From Amycolatopsis circi (GTDB lineage: Bacteria; Actinomycetota; Actinomycetes; Mycobacteriales; Pseudonocardiaceae), in NCBI RefSeq assembly GCF_003385235.1, contig NZ_PQIA01000010.1, positions 62,001 to 126,000 on the forward strand: a stretch of 64,000 nt of DNA, read 5' to 3'. Of the stretch, positions 44,408-53,970 are shown one piece after another. The translations under genes were made by a program, and so were the position numbers. The number at the start of each line of letters is the position of its first letter. The first letter of the stretch is position 1. The notes under the pieces are model-generated. The model worked only from the letters and a program-made list of their open reading frames with translations. It was not told the origin of the DNA and searched no databases.

Positions 44408-45817
44408 TCACAACGACGGCAACGCCACCCGCTCCAACCAGTCAGCGAAAAACGACCGCAAAGACCGCCCCGCATAAGACTCCGCCAACGCGACGAACTC
44501 CTCCGTAGTCACCGCGGCATGCCGGTTCTCCACCGCCCAAGCCTTAACCAGCGCGAAAAACGCCGGATCCCCGATCTCCCCGCGCAGCGCGTGCAGCGTC
44601 AACCCACCACGCTTGTACACCCGCTCGTCAAACATCCGCGCCACACCGGGATCACCGATCGTCACGTCCGCCGGCTTAGCCAGCACCCGCGCGTACCACG
44701 CCCGGGCCAACGCCTCCGTCGGCTCTCCGCCGGACCGCTCCGACCACAACCACTCGGTGTAGGTAGCGAAGCCCTCGTTGAGCCAAATGTGCTGCCAGTC
44801 CGCGACAGTCAGGCTGTTCCCGAACCACTGGTGCGCCAGTTCGTGCACCACAAGCCGCTCGTGGGTGCGCTTGCCGTCCACGTGGTTGGCGCCGAAGATC
44901 GCCATCCCCTGCGCCTCGATCGGGTCGTCGAGGTCGTCGTCGGTCACCACCACCACGTACTCGCCGAACGGGTACGGCCCGAACCACTCCTCCAGCGCGT
45001 CCATCATCCGGCCCTGGCGGCCGAAGTCCCGCGCGAACGCCCGCCGCAGCCGGGGCGGCACCGCGGCTCGCTGCACGACTCCGCCCGGCCGGTCGACCGC
45101 GATCTCCGGAACCCAGGCTCCGGAAGACAATTCGAGGTCCTCGTACCGGCCGATCTGGACGCTCATCAGGTACGTCGAAGTCGGCTCCGGCCGTTCGAAC
45201 ACCCATTTCGTGGTGCTCGCCGACTGGTAGCGCGACACGAGATTCCCCGTCGCCGCAACGAGATACGGCGACGAGGTGGCCACGGCGATCCGGTAGCTCG
45301 CCTTGTCCGCCGGATGGTCGTTGCACGGGAACCACGACGGCGCGCCCACCGGCTGGCTCGCCACCAGCGCGCCGTCGGTCAGTTCGTCCCAGCCGATGTC
45401 GCCCCACCGGCTGCTCACCGGCCGCGGGTTGCCCGCGTAGCGGATCTCCACCTCGAACTCGGTCCCGGCCGGTATCGACCGCGCCGGTTTGACCTGCAGC
45501 TTCAGCCCGCGCCGTACGTACTTCGCCGGTTTGCCCTCGACCAGCACGCGCGACACCCGGAACTCGCCGAAGTCGAGCGTCAGCCGCGAAAGCGCCTGGG
45601 TGGCCTCGCATGTGAGCACCGCGGTGGCGGACAGCCGGTTCGGCCCGATCCGGTAGTCGAGATCGAGGTCGTAATGCCGGACCCGGTAGCCGCCGTTCCC
45701 GTGCGCGGGGAGGTACCCGTCGCCCGAGGTCTCCGCTCCGGGCGCGGCCGCTTTCCCGTTCACCCGCACCGAAACCCGCCTTCGCCCGCCGCCGTGATCT
45801 TTTCCAGAATGAGGCAC
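44408..45817 (-). CDS. M1-family zinc aminopeptidase-like protein
   Basis: A 469-aa gluzincin. The motif HELAHQWFGN (325-334) and the distal Glu348 in WLNEGFATY give the HExxH-x18-E zinc site. The GxMEN exopeptidase loop reads EAQGMAIFGAN (about 301-311), so the usual GAMEN is degenerate (Q-G-M-A-I), as in the shorter actinobacterial M1 group. An N-terminal beta domain (40-240) precedes the catalytic domain; the C-terminal helical domain of long M1 enzymes is missing. No signal peptide. GTG 45817 lies 28 bp after the stop of the NRPS gene, so the two genes are likely one transcript. Confidence 0.84.
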   Translation of the reverse strand: MPHSGKDHGGGRRRVSVRVNGKAAAPGAETSGDGYLPAHGNGGYRVRHYDLDLDYRIGPNRLSATAVLTCEATQALSRLTLDFGEFRVSRVLVEGKPAKYVRRGLKLQVKPARSIPAGTEFEVEIRYAGNPRPVSSRWGDIGWDELTDGALVASQPVGAPSWFPCNDHPADKASYRIAVATSSPYLVAATGNLVSRYQSASTTKWVFERPEPTSTYLMSVQIGRYEDLELSSGAWVPEIAVDRPGGVVQRAAVPPRLRRAFARDFGRQGRMMDALEEWFGPYPFGEYVVVVTDDDLDDPIEAQGMAIFGANHVDGKRTHERLVVHELAHQWFGNSLTVADWQHIWLNEGFATYTEWLWSERSGGEPTEALARAWYARVLAKPADVTIGDPGVARMFDERVYKRGGLTLHALRGEIGDPAFFALVKAWAVENRHAAVTTEEFVALAESYAGRSLRSFFADWLERVALPSL

Positions 45818-45845
45818 TCCGGCAGGGACCGCAACGCTTCTGCCC

Positions 45846-48800
45846 TCACCGCCGCCAGGCCGAGATCGGATTGCCGAGCCAGCGGCTGTCGGCGGGCACC
45901 GCGTCGCCGCGCGTCACGAGCGAGCCGGGGCCCACCGTGGTGCGTGCGCCGATGCTCGCGCCCGGCAGCACGATCCCGTGCGGGCCGAGCGTCGCGCCCT
46001 CTTCCAGCGTCACCCGCGACATGGTCATGATCCGGTCGTGGAACAGGTGCGTCTGCACCACGCAGCCGCGGTTGATCGTCGCGCCGTCTCCCAGCGCGAC
46101 CAGGTCCGACTCGGGCAGCCAGTAGGTGTCGAGCCACACGCCGCGGCCGATCTTGACGCCCATCGTGCGCAGCCACGCGGGCAGCAGCGGCGTGCCGCCG
46201 AGCGACCCGATCAGCCACGGCACCGCGAGCGCCTCGACGAACGTGTCGGCCAGCTCGTTGCGCCACACGAACGAACTCCACAGCGGATGGTCGATCTCGC
46301 GGAACTTGCCGACCAGCAGCCACTTCGCGGCGGTCGCGGTGAGCGCCGCGACGATCCCGGCGGCCAGCAGCACCGGCCCGGCCAGCAGCGCGGCTGCCCA
46401 GAAGCCGCCCCACGACGCCAGCGCCAGCAGCGCGAACGCGACGCCGACGGTCAGCGCGACCGCACACATCACCGGCAGGATCCGGCACAGCTCGACCAGC
46501 GCCCGCGCCGCCTTGAGGTGCAGCGGCGGCGTGTAGGTGCGGCTGGTGTCGCTCTCTCCCACCGCGCGGCGCACCGGCAGCGGCGGCATGCCCAGGTACG
46601 ACGAGCCCTTCTTCGCCTTCGCCGGCGTCGAGGACAGCACCCCGACGAGCCCGCGCTTCGGCACCGAACGGCCCGGCGCGGTCATCCCCGAGTTGCCGAG
46701 GAACGCCTGCTTGCCGATCCGCGCCGGGGCGGCGTGCAGCCAGCCGTGGCCCAGTTCGTAGGTGGCGACCATGGTGTCGTCGGCCAGGAACGCGCCACTG
46801 TCCACTTTGGTCATCTTCGGCAGCGCGAGGACTGTGGACGCCTCCACGTTGCGGCCGACCTTAGCGCCGAGCAGCCGCAGCCACACCGGCGTGAACAGGC
46901 TGGCGTACAACGGGAACAGGCCTTCGCGGGCCATCCCCATCAGCCGCTCGGTGGCCCAGACCTGCCACGCGACGCGACCGTGCACCGGGTGGTAACCCTC
47001 GACCATGCCGACGCCGAGCGCGCGGACTCCGGCCAGCACGAGCAGCGCGTACGTCAGGAAGTATGCGACGGTGGCGACCGGCACGAACAGCAGCGCCTGG
47101 CCCAGCGCGGCGCTCAAGCTGGAAGTGCCGGAAACCGCGTAACCGATCACCGCGACGCCGGGCAGCGCGGCGATTCCGGGCAGCAGCCCGAGCAGCACCG
47201 AGGTCACGCCGTACACCGAGGCCCAGAACCGCGACCGCGGCGGGCGGCTCGACGGCCACTTGAGCGCGTCCTTGACGTCCGAGCGCACCGCGGGCGAACC
47301 CGCCCAGCGCTGGCCAGCGGGAACCGCGCCGCGCACCGTCGACCCGGCGGCGATCTCCGAGCCCTTGCCGATCCGGGCGCCGGGGAACAGCGTGCTGCGC
47401 GCGCCGACCCGGGCCTCGGCCCCGATCCGCATCTTGCCGATGTGCACGACGTCGCCGTCGACCCAGTGGCCGGACAGATCGACCTCGGGCTCCACCGCGG
47501 CGCCGCGGCCCACCTTGAGGAAACCGGTGACCGGCGGCGGCGAATGCAGGTCGACGTCCTTGCCGATGCGCGCGCCCAGCGCCTTCGCGTACGTCGTCAT
47601 CCACGACGCGCCCGCGACACTGTCCGCACCGCTGAACTCAGCCAGCTTCTCGGCGGTCCACAGTCGCAAGTGGACACTGCCGCCACGCGGGTACGTGCCC
47701 GGGCGCACCCCGGACAGCAGCACGCGCGCACCGCCCGCGGCGATGGCGATCCGCCCCGCCGGGGTGAACAGCACGAGCCAGGCGAGCACCAGCCACGCCC
47801 AGTTGAGCGTCGGCGCCCAGGAAACGCCCAGCAGCGCCAGCACGTTCGAGCAGGCAGCGGCGAGCGTGGTCCAGCGCAGCCCGACGAGGCCCATCAGCGG
47901 GACCATCAGCAGGGACTGCACGAGCCCGGCGCGACGCGGCGTCGGTGCGATTTCGCGGCGCTCGGTCTCCTCGCCGCGCAGCGCGTCCAGCTTCGCGGCC
48001 AGCGCGCCGAGCTTCGGATGCTGGTAGATGTCGCTGACCGACACCTCGGGGTGCCGGGTGCGGATGCGCGCGATCAGCTGCGCCGCGGTGAGGCTGCCGC
48101 CGCCATTGGTGAAGAAGTCGGCGCCGGCGTTGCTCACCGACACGCCGAGGATTTCGCTCCAGCCTTCGGCGAGCCACGCCTCGGTGGGCGACAGCCCGGC
48201 CGCGCTCGCGTCCACAGTGGACAGCGGCCACGGCAGCGCGGCGCGGTCGACCTTGCCGGACGTGCGGGTGGGCAGGTCGTCGATCACCGCGAGCAGCGGC
48301 ACCAGCGCGGCGGGCAGCTGCGCGCGCAGCTGGGTGGCGGCGTCGTCCGAATCGACGGTCGCGCCTTCCTCGGGCACGAGGTAGCCGACCAGGACCTGGT
48401 TGCCCGCCTTGGTGCGGCGGACGGCCGCGGCCGCGCCGCGCACGCCGGGCAGCGCCTGCAGCGCCGCGTCGACCTCGCCCAGCTCGATCCGGCGGCCGCC
48501 GAGCTTGATCTGCTCGTCGAGCCTGCCGAGGAACAGCAGGCCTTCCGGTTCCGCGCGGACCATGTCGCCGCTGCGGTAGGCGCGCTCCCAGCCCATCGAC
48601 GGCAGCGGCGCGAACTTCTGCGCGTCCTTCTCCGCGTCGAGGTACCGGGCGAGCCCGGCGCCGCCGATGACCAGCTCGCCGGTGTCGCCCATGGCGACCG
48701 GCTCGCCCTCTTCGTTGACCACGACGAGCTGCCAGCCGACCAGCGGCAGCCCGATCCGCACCGGACCCTCGCCGGTCATCTGCGCGGCGCAGGCGACGAC

Positions 48801-49820
48801 GGTCGCCTCGGTCGGGCCGTAGGTGTTCCACACTTCGCGGCCTTCGACGGCCACGCGCTCGGCCAGCTCCGGCGGGCAGGCTTCGCCGCCGAAGATGAGC
48901 AGGCGCACGTCTTCCAGCGCGTCCGCCGGCCACAGCGCGGCCAGCGTCGGCACCGTCGACACGACGGTGATGCCCTGCGCGACCAGCCACGGGCCGAGGT
49001 CGACGCCGGTGCGCACCAGCGCGCGCGGCGCGGGCACCAGGCAGGCGCCGTGCCGCCAGGCCAGCCACATCTCTTCGCAGGAGGCGTCGAACGCGACGCT
49101 CAGCCCGGCCAGCACCCGGTCGCCGGGGCCGATCGGCTCGTCGGTCAGGAAAAGCTGTGCTTCGGCGTCCACGAAGGCCGCCGCCGAGGCGTGCGTGACC
49201 GCGACGCCCTTCGGCTTGCCGGTGGAACCGGAGGTGAAGATGATCCACGCGTCGTCGGCCGGGCCGGGCTTGCCGGTAGCACCGCTCGGCGTTCCGGCGG
49301 CGATGATCTCGCCGTCGGTGGCGATCGCGGCGACGCCTGCCTCGCCGAACACCAGCTCGGCGCGCTCGTCGGGGTCGTCCGCGTCGACCGGGACGTACGC
49401 CGCGCCGACCGTCAGGGTCGCCAGGATCGCGACGTACAGCTCGGCGGTGCCCGACGAGATCCGGATGCCGACGCGGTCGCCGAGGCCGACGCCGTGCTCG
49501 CGCAGCTTGCGGGCGTACGCGTCGATCTCTTCGGTCAGCCGGCGGTAGCTCAGCGGGCCGGTGCCGTCGTCGAGCGCGGCGGCGTTCGGGTGCTTCTCCG
49601 CGGTGGCGGCGAGGATGTCCAGGAGGGTGCGCTCGGCGGCCGGGGCGGCGGTCTCGAACAGAGCGGGCGAGAACGCGGCCTCGACGGCGAGAGTCAGGGC
49701 TTCGGAGCTGCCGGAATCGGCGGTCAGCGTCACCGGGCCGCCTCGGCGGCCGGGCGCGTTCCGGAATTGCGGAACGGGGCGGACAGGATCGAAGTCTGGG
49801 CGCGCAAGCCCATCACTCAC
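45846..49820 (-). CDS. Pls/PosA-type membrane-bound single-module nonribosomal peptide synthetase
   Basis: A 1324-aa protein. Residues about 65-560 form an adenylation domain: A3 FTSGSTGKPKG (195-205), FDASCEEMWLAW, NTYGPTEATV, YRSGDMVR, LDEQIKLGGRRIELGEVD and the lysine in TRTSGKVDRAALP. A carrier domain follows, with FFTNGGGSLTAAQ; the pantetheine serine is in GGGSL. The rest has six or more membrane helices alternating with three soluble left-handed-helix (hexapeptide) domains. This is the layout of epsilon-poly-lysine synthetase Pls and relatives, where soluble tandem domains join monomers. The product is likely an amino-acid homopolymer or a short cationic peptide; the monomer cannot be read. 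GTG 49820 start; an internal GTG lies 29 codons on. Confidence 0.85.
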   Translation of the reverse strand: MSDGLARPDFDPVRPVPQFRNAPGRRGGPVTLTADSGSSEALTLAVEAAFSPALFETAAPAAERTLLDILAATAEKHPNAAALDDGTGPLSYRRLTEEIDAYARKLREHGVGLGDRVGIRISSGTAELYVAILATLTVGAAYVPVDADDPDERAELVFGEAGVAAIATDGEIIAAGTPSGATGKPGPADDAWIIFTSGSTGKPKGVAVTHASAAAFVDAEAQLFLTDEPIGPGDRVLAGLSVAFDASCEEMWLAWRHGACLVPAPRALVRTGVDLGPWLVAQGITVVSTVPTLAALWPADALEDVRLLIFGGEACPPELAERVAVEGREVWNTYGPTEATVVACAAQMTGEGPVRIGLPLVGWQLVVVNEEGEPVAMGDTGELVIGGAGLARYLDAEKDAQKFAPLPSMGWERAYRSGDMVRAEPEGLLFLGRLDEQIKLGGRRIELGEVDAALQALPGVRGAAAAVRRTKAGNQVLVGYLVPEEGATVDSDDAATQLRAQLPAALVPLLAVIDDLPTRTSGKVDRAALPWPLSTVDASAAGLSPTEAWLAEGWSEILGVSVSNAGADFFTNGGGSLTAAQLIARIRTRHPEVSVSDIYQHPKLGALAAKLDALRGEETERREIAPTPRRAGLVQSLLMVPLMGLVGLRWTTLAAACSNVLALLGVSWAPTLNWAWLVLAWLVLFTPAGRIAIAAGGARVLLSGVRPGTYPRGGSVHLRLWTAEKLAEFSGADSVAGASWMTTYAKALGARIGKDVDLHSPPPVTGFLKVGRGAAVEPEVDLSGHWVDGDVVHIGKMRIGAEARVGARSTLFPGARIGKGSEIAAGSTVRGAVPAGQRWAGSPAVRSDVKDALKWPSSRPPRSRFWASVYGVTSVLLGLLPGIAALPGVAVIGYAVSGTSSLSAALGQALLFVPVATVAYFLTYALLVLAGVRALGVGMVEGYHPVHGRVAWQVWATERLMGMAREGLFPLYASLFTPVWLRLLGAKVGRNVEASTVLALPKMTKVDSGAFLADDTMVATYELGHGWLHAAPARIGKQAFLGNSGMTAPGRSVPKRGLVGVLSSTPAKAKKGSSYLGMPPLPVRRAVGESDTSRTYTPPLHLKAARALVELCRILPVMCAVALTVGVAFALLALASWGGFWAAALLAGPVLLAAGIVAALTATAAKWLLVGKFREIDHPLWSSFVWRNELADTFVEALAVPWLIGSLGGTPLLPAWLRTMGVKIGRGVWLDTYWLPESDLVALGDGATINRGCVVQTHLFHDRIMTMSRVTLEEGATLGPHGIVLPGASIGARTTVGPGSLVTRGDAVPADSRWLGNPISAWRR

Positions 49821-49955
49821 CTTTCGCGAGCGTCATTCGGGCTTGCCGTCCGAATGAGGCGCCCGTAGCGACCGTCTACCTTACGCGGCAATCAAGCCCA
49901 GGTCGCGTCCGGGTAACGGCGGCGTGTCGGACGTCACCACGCGCAGGTCCGGCAA

Positions 49956-49991
49956 GGGAATCCCCGGGCATCGGATTCGCCGGGAATTCCC
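49956..49991 (-). terminator. hairpin downstream of der
   Basis: Arms 49956-49967 and 49980-49991 (12 bp, one mismatch) around a 12-nt loop, 16 bp beyond the der stop at 50007. No T-run. Confidence 0.55.
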
Positions 49992-50006
49992 TCGCCGGGA
50001 AAGAAA

Positions 50007-51491
50007 TCAGCGGGTGCGGGCCGCTTTTCCGCCCGCCTTCGGCCGCTGCTTCTTTTCGCGGACGCGCACATTCACCCGGACGGGACTTCCGGCGAAGCCG
50101 AACTGCTCGCGGAATTTCCGCTCGATGAACCGGCGATAACCGGCCTCGAGGAATCCGGTGGTGAACAGCACCAGCGTCGGCGGGCGGATGCCCGCTTGCG
50201 TCGCGAACAGCACCTTCGGCTGCTTGCCGCCGCGCACCGGCGGCGGCGTGGCCGCGACGAGGTCGGACAGCCAGCCGTTGAGCTGACCGGTCGACACGCG
50301 CTGGTCCCACGACGACAGCGCCGTGCGCAGGGCGGGCGCGAGCTTGCGCACCGCGCGCCCGGTGAGCGCGGAGACGTTGACCTTCTCCGCCCACGGCACC
50401 CGCACGAGGCCGCGGTCCAGCTCGCGCACCATCGCGTACCGGCGGTCCTCGTCGACCAGGTCCCATTTGTTGAACACGAGCACGCACGCGCGGCCCGCCT
50501 CGACCACCATCGTCAGCACCCGCAGGTCCTGCTCGGACAGCGGCTCCGAGGCGTCCAGCAGCACGAGTGCGACCTCGGCCGCGTCGATCGCGGTCTTGGT
50601 GCGCAGCGAGGCGTAGTACTCCGCGCCGTCGGCGAAGTTGACGCGCTTGCGCAGGCCCGCGGTGTCCACGAACCGCCAGACCTCGCCGTCCAGCTCGACC
50701 AGCGAGTCGACCGGGTCGACCGTGGTGCCCGCGACCGAGTCGACCACCGAGCGCTCCTCGCCGGAAAGCCGGTTGAGCAGGCTGGACTTGCCGACGTTCG
50801 GCTTGCCGACCAGCGCCACGCGGCGCGGCCCGGCGGTCACCGTTCCGGCTTCGCGCGGCGCCTCGGGCAGAGCGGCCATGATCGCGTCGAGCAGGTCGCC
50901 CGAACTGCGGCCGTGCAGCGCGCTGACCGGGTACGGCTCGCCCAGGCCCAGCGACCACAGCGACGCCGTGTCGGCCAGCAGCCGGTCGTCGTCCACCTTG
51001 TTCGCGGCCAGCAGCACCGGCTTCTTCGAGCGGCGCAGCACCCGCGCGACGGCCTCGTCGGTGGCGGTGGCCCCGACCGTCGCGTCGACGACCAGCAGCA
51101 CCGCGTCCGCGGTCTGCATGGCCATCTCGGCCTGCACCGCGACCGAGGCCTGCAGACCGGTGGCGTCGGGCTCCCAGCCGCCGGTGTCGACGAGCGTGAA
51201 CCGGCGCCCGGCCCAGAACGCGTCGTAGGCGACGCGGTCGCGCGTCACGCCCGGCACGTCCTGCACGACCGCCTCCCGGCGGCCGAGGATGCGGTTGACC
51301 AGCGTGGACTTGCCCACGTTCGGCCTGCCGACCACGGCGAGCACCGGCTGCGCGGCGGCCGCCCGGCCGTCCGCTTCCTCGGCCTCGATCCGTGCGTCGA
51401 GCGCGGCGAACTCGGACTCGTCCGACCAGCTTCCGTCGACCTCGCCGAGACCGTCCACCGCACTGTCGGCGGCGGCGTCAAACCCTGTCAT
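50007..51491 (-). CDS. der: ribosome-assembly GTPase Der (EngA)
   Basis: A 494-aa double GTPase acting in 50S ribosomal subunit assembly. It has two G domains: the first G1 is GRPNVGKST (55-63) with DTGGW and NKVD; the second is GKPNVGKSS (about 228) with DTAGLRKR and NKWD. A KH-like C-terminal domain ([20 protein letters not shown]) binds RNA. A 45-residue acidic N-terminal extension is typical of actinobacteria. It sits downstream of plsC and cmk, the usual order. Confidence 0.95.
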   Translation of the reverse strand: MTGFDAAADSAVDGLGEVDGSWSDESEFAALDARIEAEEADGRAAAAQPVLAVVGRPNVGKSTLVNRILGRREAVVQDVPGVTRDRVAYDAFWAGRRFTLVDTGGWEPDATGLQASVAVQAEMAMQTADAVLLVVDATVGATATDEAVARVLRRSKKPVLLAANKVDDDRLLADTASLWSLGLGEPYPVSALHGRSSGDLLDAIMAALPEAPREAGTVTAGPRRVALVGKPNVGKSSLLNRLSGEERSVVDSVAGTTVDPVDSLVELDGEVWRFVDTAGLRKRVNFADGAEYYASLRTKTAIDAAEVALVLLDASEPLSEQDLRVLTMVVEAGRACVLVFNKWDLVDEDRRYAMVRELDRGLVRVPWAEKVNVSALTGRAVRKLAPALRTALSSWDQRVSTGQLNGWLSDLVAATPPPVRGGKQPKVLFATQAGIRPPTLVLFTTGFLEAGYRRFIERKFREQFGFAGSPVRVNVRVREKKQRPKAGGKAARTR

Positions 51492-51507
51492 CGTTTCCCA
51501 ACTTCAC

Positions 51508-52164
51508 CTACGGCGTGGCGAACCCGTGTTCGCCGCGCCAGTCGTCCAAAGACTGCACGAGCGCCGAGAGCTGCGTGCGCAGCTCCTCGGTGCCCTGGTC
51601 CAGGCCCTTGCGGCCCGGACCGACCTTCAGCGCGAACGGCTCCCCGAAGAGGAGGTCCACGCGCGGGCGCCACCGCCGTTTGCCGTCGGCGGGCTTGCGC
51701 GTCCCGCGGATCGCGATCGGCAGCACGGTGGCTCCCGAAGCGCGCACGAGCCACGCCGCGCCGCGTTCGGCGGCCCCGACGTCGCCCTCGCCTCGGGTGC
51801 CCTCCGGGAAGATCCCGATCGCCCCGCCCGCCTTGAGCACCCCGACCGCCGTGGTCAGCGGCGTCCGGTCGATCTCGCCCCGGCGCACGGGGATCTGGCC
51901 GATCGCCCGCAGGAACCAGCCTCCGATCCCTGTGAACAGCTCGGCCTTCGCCAAGAACGCGCTGCGCCGCGGAAGCATTCCGATCACCAGCTGCGGATCG
52001 GCGTTCGAGCTGTGGTTCGAGATCACCACGAGCGGCCCGTCGGCGGGCACCCGGCCGCCGCCGTGCACCCGGATTCGAAACGCCGGACGCAGATAATACC
52101 TGCCGGAGATCCGGCCGATGTCGTGCAGGAGGCCGTTCGCCCCCTCGGGGAGGGCGCCGCTCAT
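51508..52164 (-). CDS. plsC: 1-acyl-sn-glycerol-3-phosphate acyltransferase-like protein
   Basis: A 218-aa acyltransferase of the PlsC family. The catalytic NHSSNAD (H51-x4-D56) and the acyl-acceptor motif FPEGTR (about 119-124) are intact, and an extended IPVRRGEID segment lies between. It transfers an acyl chain to lysophosphatidate or a related lipid at the inner membrane face. The start overlaps the cmk stop by 4 bp and der follows 16 bp on, a very common actinobacterial trio. The lysophosphatidate substrate is assumed from the family. Confidence 0.85.
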   Translation of the reverse strand: MSGALPEGANGLLHDIGRISGRYYLRPAFRIRVHGGGRVPADGPLVVISNHSSNADPQLVIGMLPRRSAFLAKAELFTGIGGWFLRAIGQIPVRRGEIDRTPLTTAVGVLKAGGAIGIFPEGTRGEGDVGAAERGAAWLVRASGATVLPIAIRGTRKPADGKRRWRPRVDLLFGEPFALKVGPGRKGLDQGTEELRTQLSALVQSLDDWRGEHGFATP

Positions 52165-52907
52165 CGGCTGACCCCGGCTTCGGCGGCCGCCGGTTCGGCC
52201 GGGCAGTCGCCGAGCAGGCCCCGGCCGCGGGCGAGTTCGGCCAGCGCGACGATCACCTGGTCGATCGTCAGCTCGGAGGTGTCCACCTGGACCGCGTCCC
52301 CGGCCGCGCGCAGCGGCGAGGCGGCGCGGGTGGAGTCGATCCGGTCGCGGCGCTCCACCGACGCGCGGGCGGACTCGACGCTGGAGTCCCGGCCCGCCGC
52401 GGAGTCCTGGGTGTTCCGCCGCGCGGCGCGGACCTCGGCCGAGGCGGTGAGGTAGATCTTGAGCGGCGAGTCCGGCGCGACGGTGGTGCCGATGTCGCGG
52501 CCCTCCACCACGATCCCGCCGTCGTCCTCGATCGCGTCGGCGATGATCCGGCGCTGGCGGGCGACGAGCACCTCGCGCACCTGCGGCACGGCCGACACCG
52601 GCGACACCGCGCCGGTCACCTCGGGGCCGCGGATCTCGGCGGCCACGTCCTCGCCGGACAGCCGCACGTCCGGCCGCTCCGGGTCGGTGCCGAGCGAGAA
52701 GTCGACGTCGTGCGCGAGCGCGCCGACCGCGTGTTCGTCGGCGAGGTCGACCCCTGCCCGCAGCACGGCGAGCGTGACGACGCGGTACATCGCTCCGGTG
52801 TCGAGGTAGCGGGCGCTCAGCCGCCGGGCGAGCTTGCGCGCCACCGTGGTCTTGCCGGTTCCCGACGGGCCGTCCAGCGCGACCACCCCACGTAGGGCTC
52901 CCGTCAC
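52161..52907 (-). CDS. cmk: cytidylate kinase
   Basis: A 248-aa nucleoside monophosphate kinase that phosphorylates CMP and dCMP. P-loop [16 protein letters not shown] lies near the N-terminus, [10 protein letters not shown] is the CMP-binding segment, and VVEGRDIGT and AARRNTQD complete the family pattern. GTG 52907 is chosen: a GAGGAGA site precedes it and the P-loop then falls at the usual distance. The frame upstream to 52937 is not conserved-looking. Rather than adjoining rluB, as in many relatives, it is separated from it by a 4.3-kb inserted block. Confidence 0.93.
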   Translation of the reverse strand: MTGALRGVVALDGPSGTGKTTVARKLARRLSARYLDTGAMYRVVTLAVLRAGVDLADEHAVGALAHDVDFSLGTDPERPDVRLSGEDVAAEIRGPEVTGAVSPVSAVPQVREVLVARQRRIIADAIEDDGGIVVEGRDIGTTVAPDSPLKIYLTASAEVRAARRNTQDSAAGRDSSVESARASVERRDRIDSTRAASPLRAAGDAVQVDTSELTIDQVIVALAELARGRGLLGDCPAEPAAAEAGVSR

Positions 52908-53010
52908 CGATGTTCTCCTCACGTTCGTCCCGCACACCCAGTCCGGTTCATTCTGCCCGTAGCCGGTCTCGCCACCTCAGGCGGTGTCCGCGGCGCAAGT
53001 TCAGGCAATG

Positions 53011-53067
53011 CTAGACAAGCTAGCGCCGCTAAGTTAGCGTTGCACTTGTTCCTAGCACTGCTAACTT
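53011..53067 (+). promoter_or_regulatory. promoter with overlapping inverted repeats before the DUF4267 gene
   Basis: CTAG-N5-CTAG at 53011-53023, the perfect 13-bp palindrome CGCTAAGTTAGCG at 53027-53039, and AAGTTAGC (53031) facing GCTAACTT (53060). TTGCAC (53040) and TAACTT (53062) with a 16-bp spacer make a plausible promoter, so a bound dimer would mask it. TetR-type repressors use such sites; none is encoded nearby. Confidence 0.45.
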
Positions 53068-53082
53068 CCCGGAAGGTCCCCC

Positions 53083-53451
53083 ATGCTGATCACCGCTTAC
53101 CTCCTCGCCGCCATCCCCGTCCTCGGCATCATCTACGTCGGCTTCACCTACCTGTTCGCCCCGGCGAAGACCGCCGCCACGTTCGGCCTGCGGGAGATCC
53201 CGACCGGTTCGACGGCGTTCTTCGAGATCAAGGGAGACCGCGACCTCGGCACCGGGCTGATCCTCGGCGTCGCGATGCTGGCGGGCAGCCCGCAGCTGGT
53301 CGGCTGGCTGCTGCTGGCCGCGACCGTCATGCCGGTCTGCGACATGCTGATCATCCTGCGGCACAAGGGGTTCAAGGGGATCGCCTACGGCGTCCACGGC
53401 GGGACCGCCGCACTCATGGTCGTCACCTCGGCCCTGTTCCTCTTGGGCTGA
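53083..53451 (+). CDS. DUF4267-type four-helix membrane protein
   Basis: A 122-aa protein from ATG 53083 with GGAAGG six bases upstream. Four membrane helices are visible, the first MLITAYLLAAIPVLGIIYVG; the loop FFEIKGDRDLGTGLILG between helices 1 and 2 carries the conserved charged R-D-L-G-x-G pattern that I associate with DUF4267 proteins. The function of the family is unknown. The operator-like DNA upstream suggests inducible expression. It is the first gene of the block inserted between cmk and rluB. Confidence 0.7.
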   Translation: MLITAYLLAAIPVLGIIYVGFTYLFAPAKTAATFGLREIPTGSTAFFEIKGDRDLGTGLILGVAMLAGSPQLVGWLLLAATVMPVCDMLIILRHKGFKGIAYGVHGGTAALMVVTSALFLLG

Positions 53452-53478
53452 ACTCCGCGAATCGGACAATGAGTTACC

Positions 53479-53970
53479 GTGGCTGACGTGAACGTCGAAG
53501 TCACCCCTCTTCCCGGAATCGGTGTCCGCAAGGACTTCGCCACCCGCGCGGGACGCCGCATCGGCGTCGTCACGCAGCGGGACGGCAAGATCGAGCTGAT
53601 CGTCTCCAAATCGGATGATCCGGACGCCTGCCTCGCGTCGCTGCCGCTGACCGCGGACGAGGCGGGCGCGCTCTCGAACCTGCTGGGCGCGCCGCAGCTG
53701 GTGGCGCAGCTGAACGAGGAGCACCGCGAGCTGCCGGGGATCAACACGAAGCAGCTGCCGATCACGCCGGACAGCCCGTTCGACGGCCGCTCGCTCGGCG
53801 ACACCGCGATGCGCACGCGCACCAGCGTCTCGATCGTCGCGGTGATGCGGGCCGGGCAGGTGCACCCGTCGCCGACGCCGGACTTCCTCTTCACCGCGGG
53901 AGACCTGCTCGTCGTGGTCGGCACGTCCGAGGGCCTGGAAGCCGCCGCCAAAATTCTCAAGCACGGCTGA
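53479..53970 (+). CDS. K+/H+ antiporter regulatory subunit (TrkA-C domain)
   Basis: A 163-aa cytoplasmic protein. The N-terminal part (TPLPGIGVRKDFATRAG, RRIGVVTQRDGKIEL) and the TrkA-C half (LPITPDSPFDGRSLGDTAMR, TRTSVSIVAVMRAGQ, FTAGDLLVVVGT) match KhtT-type regulatory subunits, which bind a nucleotide and gate a CPA2 antiporter. GTG 53479 is used; an in-frame GTG three codons on is possible. The stop overlaps the start of the antiporter gene, so the subunits are made together. Role: potassium and pH balance at the membrane. Confidence 0.84.
   Translation: MADVNVEVTPLPGIGVRKDFATRAGRRIGVVTQRDGKIELIVSKSDDPDACLASLPLTADEAGALSNLLGAPQLVAQLNEEHRELPGINTKQLPITPDSPFDGRSLGDTAMRTRTSVSIVAVMRAGQVHPSPTPDFLFTAGDLLVVVGTSEGLEAAAKILKHG

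Noticed and set aside
44282..46030. A 582-codon plus-strand frame opposite the M1 peptidase
   Set aside because: The minus strand has the HELAH zinc site and normal codon use; the plus frame begins inside a hairpin loop and has no motifs.
45978..49868. A 1296-codon plus-strand frame opposite the NRPS
   Set aside because: Composition is Arg/Gln/Gly-rich without motifs, while the minus strand carries a complete A-domain and carrier domain.
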